DNA from: Thermoplasmata archaeon
GTDB taxonomy: Archaea; Thermoplasmatota; E2; UBA202; JdFR-43
DNA length: 6,259 bases
Reading direction: 5' to 3'
Assembly (NCBI GenBank): GCA_003650975.1
Contig: QMSU01000066.1
Coordinates: 1 to 6,259 of the forward strand
Position 1 is the first letter of the stretch, and the number at the start of each line of letters is the position of its first letter. The position numbers and the translations under genes were made by a program. Below the pieces are notes generated by a model. It was not told where the DNA came from and did not search any database. It worked only from the letters and a program-made list of their open reading frames with translations. Below are positions 1 to 6,259 of this stretch, one piece after another.

Positions 1-54
1 CTTCAGATGGCACTGGACTTCATATGTGAAAGATTGAGAACGTATTATCGATGA
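1..54 (+). CDS. possible C-terminal tail of an unidentified + strand gene (5' end outside window)
   Basis: Frame 1 is open from the left edge to a TGA at 52-54 and encodes 17 residues, LQMALDFICERLRTYYR. The tail reads like an amphipathic, basic C-terminal helix, as is common at the ends of cytoplasmic proteins. The other two + frames stop earlier, at about 25-37. A small hairpin and T-run begin right at the stop codon, which fits the end of a transcription unit converging on the secreted-protein gene. Seventeen codons are far too few to name a family, and an open frame of this length can arise by chance, so this is only a candidate. Confidence 0.3.
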   Translation, partial: LQMALDFICERLRTYYR

Positions 55-68
55 ATCATCGTCTTTTT
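49..68 (+). terminator. small hairpin plus T-run, possible + strand terminator
   Basis: Positions 49-61 form a perfect inverted repeat, CGATGA-A-TCATCG, able to fold as a 5-bp stem (CGATG/CATCG) with a 3-base loop. It is followed on the + strand by TCTTTTT (62-68). The T-run would terminate rightward transcription in archaea, where a U-tract alone can be enough. It lies between the stop of the possible + strand gene (52-54) and the convergent stop of the secreted-protein gene (67-69). The stem is short, and the T-run overlaps the TAA of the opposing gene, so chance is possible. Confidence 0.35.
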
Positions 69-2982
69 ACATGTTGAAAATGAACACTGTGACTCGGGTA
101 CTTGCCTCATTTCCTGTGCCGTCATATGCCTTTACCAGTATCTCATGTGTTCCCACGGCAAACTCGTTCCAGAGCCATGAATAAGGTAGTTCAGCATCGG
201 TATATTTCAAAACATCATCAATATAAAATTCAACTCTCTCAATTCCTTCACTGCCATACACACTCGTTTCTATGGTTATTTTACCCACCACTATGGTGGT
301 GTGGGCCGACAATATCTGTCGGTTAAAAATGTAAAGCATGTGTTCCTCTGGCTTTGTTATTTCTACAGAGAGCATGGAAGCATTTGAAATTTTGAATATC
401 TTTGTTTCCTTTGCCCCGATAGTATCATGAATAATAATGTTACCGTTATTGTATTCATATGAAATGTTTGCATTTGATAGCATCTCCATGATATTGACAT
501 CTTCCATTATCCTCAGTTTTTCTCCCTCTATGGTAATGTCGTATCCTATTGTAGCACTCCCGTTATTTCTTACTGTAAAATAATACACGTTACTCCCATC
601 TCCGAACCTCTCAATCCATATCCCCCCGGTTGTGCGAGCATATGTTACTGGCTCCCATCCGGCAAGAAATAACTCATCCACTATTGGAGTGATCTTTTTG
701 TAGATAGGGCGGGCAATTTCATAATTGCTGTTTTCAAAGAAATCATCCTTCATAATTGGATGTATTCCGTAAAACATGCTTTCATTTATGAATTCATAAA
801 CATACGGCATGATTACATTGCCATGTTCATCATACATTTTTGAGCATTGATGCGCAGACACCATTTTATGATATGCCATACTCCGCCGGTAATTCAGTTC
901 AATATCATTGAAGTTCCAGCCTGTCAATGAACCCATTTCAAACGGCAAACCAGCTAAATATGGAAAGCCAAAGGATGCTACACCCATTTCAATGCAGTTT
1001 CCGGTAATTTTTGTTCCTGGCTCATTTTTATCCAGCCATTCCGATAAATACTTCAGGTATTCCACCATGGAGGACATATCATGAATGCCCGGTTCAAAGT
1101 TATTTGGGCTGTAAACCAATGGAAAATCTGCATACTGAAAACGGGATTCATTTGCATCTATATATCTGCACATTTTCATGAAATTATCAATTTCCACACC
1201 ATTTAGAGTGGCCTGATATTTTTCAGCGTTTTCAAAAGCGAGCTGTATTGTCTGGAGCATCATAGTTGCTATATTAAATCCTGGCAATTCGGGATCAGTA
1301 TTCAATGGAATTCTTCCAACCCATGTGTCCGGTGCCCAGTTTGGTCCCCGGATGATGCTCCCGAGAATGATGTCCCCATTCATATCTGACATGGTTGAAT
1401 TTTTTGCTGCCTGTGCCTTCATTTTGATAAAATAGCTGCCATTTTTGGCGTAGTAATCTATCAAATCCATAAATCCCTCATAATCTGGAGATGGCTCATA
1501 TATTCCCTGTAGAGATTTTGGCTCAAATTGTGTTGGAAGGGTATATTCAGTCGTATACACATTGTTTTCATTATATCCCGGCAAAAGTTTTGCCTGATTT
1601 TCATTATGAAAGTGCCCCTGAACGGCCCTTATGCCAAAATCCACGAGCTCGCCTGTGCAATTCATGAATTTTAAATCGATGCTGCAGTTAAAGTAGCCGG
1701 GAAAGAATGTATAATATCTATCCAGGGCACTTCTGAATCCCCATTCTGCATCGCATCTGTAAAGATAGATGGTGAAATTAGCACTATTGAATGTAGTTAA
1801 CGGCGACAGCCCAAAGCTGAATGAAATTCCAAATGCTTTCAAACTGGCGTCATAGAAAATCCTGAAAATACGGGGTTCTGAAAGAGGAGTGGCAATGGAC
1901 AGACCAACATCTTCATTCGTTATTGCAGAGATGGGATACGGGGAAAGTGGCAGATAACTGCTTTCATCTGCATTCACCACCATTTCATATAAGCCATTGT
2001 CAATCTGCTGCCAGTTTCTCATATCATCCCACCATTTCCATTGAATGGCATCCACCGGCAGAAGGAAATAGACATCAATGGCTTTTTCCGTTCCATCGCC
2101 CTTGATTTCCCCATTGATTTCCATATAATTTCCCTTGGATTCATAACTTGAAACGAAATCCAGCCCATTGAAATTTCCCTCATAGATGAGTTTGTTTTGC
2201 TCGTCTTTTAAATTTCCTTCTATCGCCTTCATTTTTGTTTTTTCAGGCATTTCATACAGGGAAACATCATCAAACCATGCAGTGCTCTCGCCGGCTCCAG
2301 GAACGGTCATGTCTTTTGGCCCCTTGAAAACGAGGGATATTTTTGCTTCCTTTGCTTCTGAAGGTGAGATGAACATTTTTGAGAATTGCTTCCACGAATG
2401 TACCGTGTGATGAATTTCCATTTCCTCCTGGCCTATTTCATTTCCCTGGCTGTCATAAAATATGCAATAGGCATACATGGAGAGTGTCCACCAGTTGAGA
2501 AAGCCGAAATCATTCATTGCACACAATGATAAACAGTATTCTGTTCCGCCCTCAACATCGATTGAGGAAGAAAGACAGGCCATTTCATTTGGTGTAGCAG
2601 CAGAGGGAGCAAACATCTTCAATGATTTGTTGCCCAAATGCACGTTTTGTTCATCCAAAGATATGTTTATCTCTCCCTGCAAGGCATACGCCGTCCAGCC
2701 GTCCGCCATCCCGTCCCCATCACTGTCAATTTCAAATCCTGGGTTGAAAATAAGGTTTTCCGCCTCATAATCTGGTGTGAAGTCTCTTATCCAGAAAGGA
2801 AGGGCTGATTCATGGACAAGTTCAGTGCCATCAATTTTTACGCTTTCAATGATACCATTTTCATTGAGCGTTAATTCCAGTCCATCGTCTGTGGCCATAA
2901 CAAATTCATCATTTCCCATGCTATTTGCCGGTACGGTCATCAGAAAAGATGTAACTATTCCCAGCACCACTATCCTCTTCAT
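67..2982 (-). CDS. secreted multidomain glycoside hydrolase-like protein with inserted carbohydrate-binding module and C-terminal Ig-like domain
   Basis: 971 residues, probably exported and acting on an extracellular polysaccharide or glycan; the substrate is unknown. Residues 1-21 are a Sec signal peptide (KR, hydrophobic stretch, probable cleavage after A19-N-S21; no lipobox Cys). Residues about 26-70 look like the first strands of a beta-sandwich. Residues about 76-245 resemble a CBM4/9-type module: they open with NLIFNPGFE and a D86-x-D88-x-D90 loop and close with WFDDVSLYE (236-244). The sandwich seems to resume at about 255-440 (AIDVYFLLPVDA, 301-312). Residues about 445-775 are the likely catalytic barrel, with candidate acids E597 and D599 (GVEIDNF), E665, and E730/E733. 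Residues about 775-868 form a beta-rich C-terminal region. Residues 872-970 are an Ig-like domain (ERVEFYIDDVLKYTD; KAYDGTGNEAS). There are twelve N-x-S/T sequons and ten Cys, and no C-terminal anchor. The ATG at 2982 lies about 25 bp from a TATA-like box with no Shine-Dalgarno, so it is probably leaderless. The gene is more AT-rich than its neighbours. Enzyme activity is inferred from architecture; a non-catalytic glycan-binding surface protein is the alternative. Confidence 0.8.
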   Translation of the reverse strand: MKRIVVLGIVTSFLMTVPANSMGNDEFVMATDDGLELTLNENGIIESVKIDGTELVHESALPFWIRDFTPDYEAENLIFNPGFEIDSDGDGMADGWTAYALQGEINISLDEQNVHLGNKSLKMFAPSAATPNEMACLSSSIDVEGGTEYCLSLCAMNDFGFLNWWTLSMYAYCIFYDSQGNEIGQEEMEIHHTVHSWKQFSKMFISPSEAKEAKISLVFKGPKDMTVPGAGESTAWFDDVSLYEMPEKTKMKAIEGNLKDEQNKLIYEGNFNGLDFVSSYESKGNYMEINGEIKGDGTEKAIDVYFLLPVDAIQWKWWDDMRNWQQIDNGLYEMVVNADESSYLPLSPYPISAITNEDVGLSIATPLSEPRIFRIFYDASLKAFGISFSFGLSPLTTFNSANFTIYLYRCDAEWGFRSALDRYYTFFPGYFNCSIDLKFMNCTGELVDFGIRAVQGHFHNENQAKLLPGYNENNVYTTEYTLPTQFEPKSLQGIYEPSPDYEGFMDLIDYYAKNGSYFIKMKAQAAKNSTMSDMNGDIILGSIIRGPNWAPDTWVGRIPLNTDPELPGFNIATMMLQTIQLAFENAEKYQATLNGVEIDNFMKMCRYIDANESRFQYADFPLVYSPNNFEPGIHDMSSMVEYLKYLSEWLDKNEPGTKITGNCIEMGVASFGFPYLAGLPFEMGSLTGWNFNDIELNYRRSMAYHKMVSAHQCSKMYDEHGNVIMPYVYEFINESMFYGIHPIMKDDFFENSNYEIARPIYKKITPIVDELFLAGWEPVTYARTTGGIWIERFGDGSNVYYFTVRNNGSATIGYDITIEGEKLRIMEDVNIMEMLSNANISYEYNNGNIIIHDTIGAKETKIFKISNASMLSVEITKPEEHMLYIFNRQILSAHTTIVVGKITIETSVYGSEGIERVEFYIDDVLKYTDAELPYSWLWNEFAVGTHEILVKAYDGTGNEASTRVTVFIFNM

Positions 2983-3002
2983 GGCATTTTATCTGATATT
3001 TG

Positions 3003-3010
3003 TTTATATT
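3003..3010 (-). promoter_or_regulatory. TATA-like box for the secreted-protein gene (leaderless promoter)
   Basis: Read on the minus strand, 3010-3003 is AATATAAA within TTAATATAAACA. Its centre is about 25 bp upstream of the ATG at 2982, the usual archaeal distance from TATA box to transcription start. No Shine-Dalgarno sequence precedes the ATG (the upstream bases are AGATAAAATGCC), so the transcript probably starts at or within a few bases of the start codon. An out-of-frame ATG lies five bases upstream (2987-2985). I could not identify a clear BRE. Confidence 0.6.
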
Positions 3011-3082
3011 AATTTGCCAGATTCTTTTCCAATTCTATCCCGAATCTATTCCAGATCACCATCGATGCAGCATTTACTAAAA

Positions 3083-3090
3083 CTATAAAA
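3083..3090 (+). promoter_or_regulatory. TATA-like box for the Usp-permease operon (leaderless promoter)
   Basis: CTATAAAA at 3083-3090, preceded by an A-rich ACTAAAA that could serve as a BRE, is a close match to an archaeal TATA box. Its centre is about 25 bp from the ATG at 3112. The transcript would therefore begin at the ATG, which has no Shine-Dalgarno in front of it (TCTGGATATGATGAT). This also rules against the in-frame TTG at 3091, which abuts the TATA box and would lie upstream of the transcription start. Confidence 0.65.
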
Positions 3091-3111
3091 TTGTCATCTG
3101 GATATGATGAT

Positions 3112-3948
3112 ATGATACATAAAATCCTCATTCCCACCGACGGCAACGGACTGGAGGATCACGTGATACGATACGTGGCGAGAGCTTTTCCTTCTGCGGA
3201 ATTTTATGTGGTGAGTGTCATCAACACCCGTGAGCGAGGCGTGCAGCTCACCACTCTGCTCTATAAGGAAATGAAATCGAGCGCGGAGAAGGCGATTGAG
3301 AGGGCAAAAAATATCCTCACAGAAGAAGGAATAGAAAAGGTACACCACCGGATACTGGAGGGACTTCCCTCGCACATCATAAATACATATGCGAGGAGGA
3401 GGGACATAGACCTGATAGCACTGCGTGTATATAGCAGAAAATTCACCGTTTCAGCCCAGAGAATGGGATCCACCATACGAAACGTGATAAAAGGAAGCAC
3501 CGTTCCCATTCTCATCATCGCCGAGGAATGCGAGAAAATACCGGTGAAAAAAGTGCTCTTCCCCACTGATGGGACGAGAAAATCTGAAAGAGCGAAGAAT
3601 TTCGCCATCCTTTTTGCGTCATCACATAATACAGAGATAGAGGTGCTGCATGTCATGGGGAGGGACGGGCATCGCCATCATGTGGAGGAAATCCTCACGA
3701 ATACTGAATGGAAGGCCTCGTTTCTGAATGTGAAGGTCAGAAAAGCAATCGAGGAGGGGGATGTGGTGGAACACATTTTGAAACATGCCTCTGATAACGA
3801 TATGGTTATTATGGGCGTTGGCAGGAAATTCCTTCGATGGTACCACATAGGGCATGTGACGCAGACGATTATCACCCATTCCCCCGTGCCCGTTATACTC
3901 GTTCCATGTATCAAAAAGAGGTGGGAACAACGGATGCTGCGCAGGTAG
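3112..3948 (+). CDS. tandem universal stress protein (two UspA domains)
   Basis: 278 residues, cytoplasmic, with no signal peptide or membrane segment. There are two Usp alpha/beta domains in tandem. Domain 1 (about 1-138) starts KILIPTDG and ends TVPILIIAE. Domain 2 (about 146-266) starts KKVLFPTDG and ends PVPVILVP. Canonical ATP-binding Usps carry G-2x-G-9x-G(S/T). Domain 1 lacks the first two glycines (LRVYSRKF, 104-111) but keeps GST at 119-121 and GST at 128-130. Domain 2 keeps MGVG (234-237) and has IGHVT (246-250), where the usual Ser after Gly is His. Nucleotide binding is therefore uncertain, and a regulatory or dimer-forming role is as likely. A short His cluster, GHRHH (186-190), lies in domain 2. 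The ATG at 3112 is chosen over the in-frame TTG at 3091 because of the promoter position. The 3' end overlaps the permease start, so the two are probably one operon; Usp domains often accompany or fuse to transporters. Confidence 0.92.
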   Translation: MIHKILIPTDGNGLEDHVIRYVARAFPSAEFYVVSVINTRERGVQLTTLLYKEMKSSAEKAIERAKNILTEEGIEKVHHRILEGLPSHIINTYARRRDIDLIALRVYSRKFTVSAQRMGSTIRNVIKGSTVPILIIAEECEKIPVKKVLFPTDGTRKSERAKNFAILFASSHNTEIEVLHVMGRDGHRHHVEEILTNTEWKASFLNVKVRKAIEEGDVVEHILKHASDNDMVIMGVGRKFLRWYHIGHVTQTIITHSPVPVILVPCIKKRWEQRMLRR

Positions 3949-5201
3949 TTACCCTTGCGATATTTATCATAAGCTATATCCTGATTTTCAGCGGAAAATT
4001 TGAGCGGACCACCGCCGCACTGCTGGGAGTGTTCATCATGGTGACCTGTGGCTATCTTTTCGGGTTCATGAATTTTGAGGAGGTGCTGGGCTTCGTTGAC
4101 TGGGAGGTCATCATTCTTCTTTTCGGGATGATGACCTATGTGGGCATCATGGCAAAAACAGGATTTTTTAAATATCTTGGCATACGAGCAATACGTCTCT
4201 CAAAGGGAAAACCCTGGCTCATTTTCCTCTACCTTTCCCTCATCACCACCTTCATATCAATGATCATTGACAACGTTACCACCATTTTGCTCATCATTCC
4301 CATCACCGTAGAACTTGCGGAAATGCTGGAGATAAATCCCATTCCTGTGATGCTTGGAGAGGCGGTTCTCTCAAATATTGGCGGTGTGGGCACCATGATA
4401 GGGGACCCGCCGAACATAATGATTGGTATTGCATCTGCACACACCTTCAATGAATTCATAATTCACCTCTTCCCTCCTGTGCTCACCGCCCTCCTGTTCT
4501 CGGTGATATTATCGAGAATAATCTACAGAAAGTGGCTGGCGGGTGAGAGCAAACACATCGAGGAATTGATGAAAAGGGAGCCGTGGAGATATCTTAAGAA
4601 CAAGAAGAAAATGAGATACCTTCTCTATATTCTCGCCGGCATGATACTCTTTTTTGCTCTGGAAGGCGTCACAGGCATTTCTCCTTCCTTTGTGGCCCTT
4701 GCGGGTGGAACGCTGGCACTCTTCGCCTCCATGGAGGATCCGCGTGAAGCGTTTAAATCGGTGGAATGGTCAACCCTCGTCTTTTTTATTGCCCTATTCT
4801 CTCTGGTGGGGGGTCTGCATGAGGTGGGTCTGCTTTCATCGCTTGCGGAATGGCTCCTTTCCATATCCGGCAGCACCGTGATTCTGGCGCTCATAATACT
4901 GTGGGTGTCAGGCATATCGTCATCCTTTGTGGACAACATACCCATCACTGCGGCCCTCATCCCCGTTATTTCCATCATGGCTGAGGGGTACCACTCCGAC
5001 ATATTCTGGTGGGCTCTTGCCATGGGCGTGGGGATGGGAGGAAACATCACCCCCATCGGCTCATCGGCAGGCGTGATAACGCTATCGCTTTCGAAGCGAT
5101 ATGGACATGAAATACATACCAGGGACTGGCTCATGTTCGGCACCGTGATGGGGATTGTGGGTATGGTCATCTGCTCGGTATTTCTCTTCATGATGGCGTA
5201 G
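3906..5201 (+). CDS. ArsB/NhaD/P-protein-type permease (ion transporter superfamily)
   Basis: 431 residues from ATG 3906; polytopic membrane protein with about 11-12 hydrophobic segments in two homologous halves joined by a charged loop (about 213-236, rich in K/R/E). The first half carries the motif IIDNVTT (120-126) and SNIGGVGTMIGDPPN (156-170), close to the P-protein/OCA2-like permeases. The second half repeats the pattern with SSFVDNIPIT (339-348) and GGNITPIGSS (378-387). These paired DN and SN/GN motifs form the substrate and ion site in the family. Relatives move Na+/H+, arsenite, or organic anions; the substrate here cannot be told from sequence, though P-permease is the closest match. 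The start is ambiguous: ATG 3906 (43-bp overlap with the Usp gene) or GTG 3921 (28-bp overlap). Neither has a well-spaced Shine-Dalgarno, and an upstream in-frame ATG at 3837 would add 23 polar residues before the first membrane helix, so it is unlikely. The overlap suggests translational coupling with the Usp gene. Confidence 0.9.
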   Translation: MYQKEVGTTDAAQVVTLAIFIISYILIFSGKFERTTAALLGVFIMVTCGYLFGFMNFEEVLGFVDWEVIILLFGMMTYVGIMAKTGFFKYLGIRAIRLSKGKPWLIFLYLSLITTFISMIIDNVTTILLIIPITVELAEMLEINPIPVMLGEAVLSNIGGVGTMIGDPPNIMIGIASAHTFNEFIIHLFPPVLTALLFSVILSRIIYRKWLAGESKHIEELMKREPWRYLKNKKKMRYLLYILAGMILFFALEGVTGISPSFVALAGGTLALFASMEDPREAFKSVEWSTLVFFIALFSLVGGLHEVGLLSSLAEWLLSISGSTVILALIILWVSGISSSFVDNIPITAALIPVISIMAEGYHSDIFWWALAMGVGMGGNITPIGSSAGVITLSLSKRYGHEIHTRDWLMFGTVMGIVGMVICSVFLFMMA

Positions 5202-6259
5202 GTTCTGCACTCTCCCTTCGGTACACCATTTTCAGAAGTATGGGCGTGAGAAGCGACGAGAGAATGACCAGAAGTATGGTTGCTGCCAGCACCTGATGGG
5301 CCATCTCGTCAGTAAATATGCCCATGGTGATCTCCGTCGATATTACCACCAGCGCGATTTCCATTCTCGGTATCATTCCCACTCCCACAGAGAAGGCATC
5401 CCTTGCTTTGAACCCGCACACCTTCGCCCCCAAAGAGCAGCCTATCACCTTGCCGAGCATGGCCATGGGTATGAAGAGCAGCACAAGGGGCCCCACGTCC
5501 TCAAGTGCATAAAAATCAAAGGATGCACCGACCCACACAAAGAAGAGAGGAACAAAGAACACATCGCCCATCTGGCGGGTGAATTCAATGATGCGACGGC
5601 GCTGTGGAAATCTGCTGAATACAAGGCCCGCAAAGAATGAACCCGTGATGGCAGCAAGCCCGAGGCTGACGGCCAGCGCCGCCACTATGAATGCACATGC
5701 CACTGCGGCAGTGATCATGAGTCTCGGAATGTGAATTTTCACCTCTTTAATCCTGCTGACCACCAGAAGCGCAATGAAAATGAGAATAAAGAACAGCGAG
5801 ATTTTCAAAAGAAGTATCTCAGGATTGCCCTGTCCCAGTGTGATGGAGAGAATGATGATGCCGAACAGATCATCGAGTACCGCAACAGTGAGTATCAATT
5901 CCCCCACTTTCGAATGCAGTGCATTCATCTCCATGAGTGTTCTTACAGTAATCCCCACGCTTGTGGCCACAAATATGTTACCGATGGCAATGCTCACCGT
6001 GAGGCTGTAACCAAGGATGTACCCCGCGATATAGCCGAAAAGAAAGGCCACCGTCACATCGAAAAGAGATGTTAAAAGTCCGCTTTTTCCTGCGGCCTTT
6101 ATCTCATCCACCCCTATTTCAAGGCCGGAAATGAACAGCAGCAGCACAATGCCCAGCTGGGCCAGTCCCTCCGTCTCCACAGATATATACCGGATACCGA
6201 ACAGGTTGCCAGCGATAAAGGGTCCCATGACCACCCCTGCAAGTATTTCACCGATCACC
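5188..6259 (-). CDS. CPA2 (NapA-type) Na+/H+ antiporter, 5' end outside window
   Basis: Integral membrane cation/proton exchanger, probably Na+ out for H+ in. At least 356 residues are visible. The reading frame is open through the right edge. The first visible codon, GTG at 6258-6256, encodes the Val of the family motif VIGEILAGVVMGP, which in relatives is internal and preceded by the first helix, so roughly 25-30 N-terminal residues are missing. Numbering from that Val, family signatures are ATSVGIT (98-104, unwound TM4 region), AVLDD with D129 and D130 (the two-aspartate motif of electrogenic antiporters such as NapA), GSFFAGLVFS (206-215) and GMIPRMEIALVV (294-305) with R298 and E300. The protein ends at about residue 356, soon after the last helix, with no TrkA-N/RCK domain, so it is not a full KefB/C-type K+ efflux protein. 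The stop (TGA, 5190-5188) overlaps the permease end by 14 bp, tail to tail. Its promoter lies beyond the window. Confidence 0.92.
   Translation of the reverse strand, partial: VIGEILAGVVMGPFIAGNLFGIRYISVETEGLAQLGIVLLLFISGLEIGVDEIKAAGKSGLLTSLFDVTVAFLFGYIAGYILGYSLTVSIAIGNIFVATSVGITVRTLMEMNALHSKVGELILTVAVLDDLFGIIILSITLGQGNPEILLLKISLFFILIFIALLVVSRIKEVKIHIPRLMITAAVACAFIVAALAVSLGLAAITGSFFAGLVFSRFPQRRRIIEFTRQMGDVFFVPLFFVWVGASFDFYALEDVGPLVLLFIPMAMLGKVIGCSLGAKVCGFKARDAFSVGVGMIPRMEIALVVISTEITMGIFTDEMAHQVLAATILLVILSSLLTPILLKMVYRRESAEPTPS

Noticed and set aside
284..305. GC-rich inverted repeat (CCCACCAC ... GTGGTGTGGG)
   Set aside because: It lies inside the Ig-like domain coding sequence and encodes conserved-looking strand residues (TTIVVG), with no T-run or other sign of a regulatory role.
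3091..3111. Upstream TTG start for the Usp gene, adding seven residues (MSSGYDD)
   Set aside because: It directly abuts the TATA-like box at 3083-3090 and would lie upstream of the expected transcription start; the ATG at 3112 also gives the standard short Usp N-terminus (MIHKILIPTDG).
3261..3656. 131-codon open frame antisense to the Usp gene
   Set aside because: It overlaps a well-supported Usp domain region, has no promoter or recognisable motif, and reads like a shadow frame.
3837..3905. Upstream ATG start for the permease
   Set aside because: The extra 23 residues are polar and charged, lie wholly within the Usp coding frame, and are unlike the family's N-terminus.
4625..5191. Long 188-codon open frame antisense to the permease
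   Set aside because: Its translation is rich in Met, Ser, Thr, Pro and Arg with no domain pattern, as expected for the antisense shadow of a hydrophobic gene, while the + strand frame has clear family motifs.
6256..6258. GTG as the true start of the antiporter
   Set aside because: It encodes the Val of a family motif that is normally internal, and the frame stays open to the window edge, so the gene is better read as 5'-truncated by the window.
1..6259. CRISPR arrays, tRNA or rRNA genes, insertion sequences
   Set aside because: I saw no regularly spaced direct repeats, no tRNA-like cloverleaf with a TTCRANY arm, no transposase motifs and no terminal inverted repeats; coding sequence fills nearly the whole window.

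Overview
The window looks archaeal, most likely Thermoplasmatota or a related euryarchaeal lineage. Two TATA-like boxes each lie about 25 bp upstream of a start codon that has no Shine-Dalgarno sequence, which is the layout of leaderless archaeal promoters. The large secreted protein is rich in N-glycosylation sequons and ends in an Ig-like domain of a kind I associate with archaeal secreted proteins. The lineage is an inference from these signs and was not tested by any search.

Layout, left to right. Positions 1-54 may hold the last 17 codons of a + strand gene, followed by a small hairpin and T-run (49-68). Positions 67-2982 (- strand) encode a 971-residue secreted multidomain protein that looks like a glycoside hydrolase: signal peptide, N-terminal beta-sandwich, an inserted carbohydrate-binding module with a Ca-loop-like motif, a central barrel-like region, a C-terminal sandwich and a terminal Ig-like domain. 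Positions 2983-3111 are a divergent promoter region. Positions 3112-3948 (+) encode a tandem universal stress protein (UspA-type). It overlaps the start of a + strand 12-TM-class permease of the ArsB/NhaD/P-protein group (3906-5201). Finally, a CPA2/NapA-type Na+/H+ antiporter on the - strand (5188-6259) runs off the right edge and overlaps the permease tail to tail by 14 bp. There is no gene-free stretch over 300 bases.

Functionally there are two themes. The left half is extracellular carbohydrate processing. The right half is ion homeostasis or stress: a cytoplasmic Usp protein probably co-transcribed and translationally coupled with an ion/anion permease, next to a cation/proton antiporter. 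The secreted gene is visibly more AT-rich (sampled 60-base lines about 33-48% GC) than the transporters (sampled lines about 52-65%), so the divergent promoter region is also a composition boundary. Nothing here is a clearly new system. The best candidate for novelty is the secreted enzyme, whose catalytic family I cannot assign.
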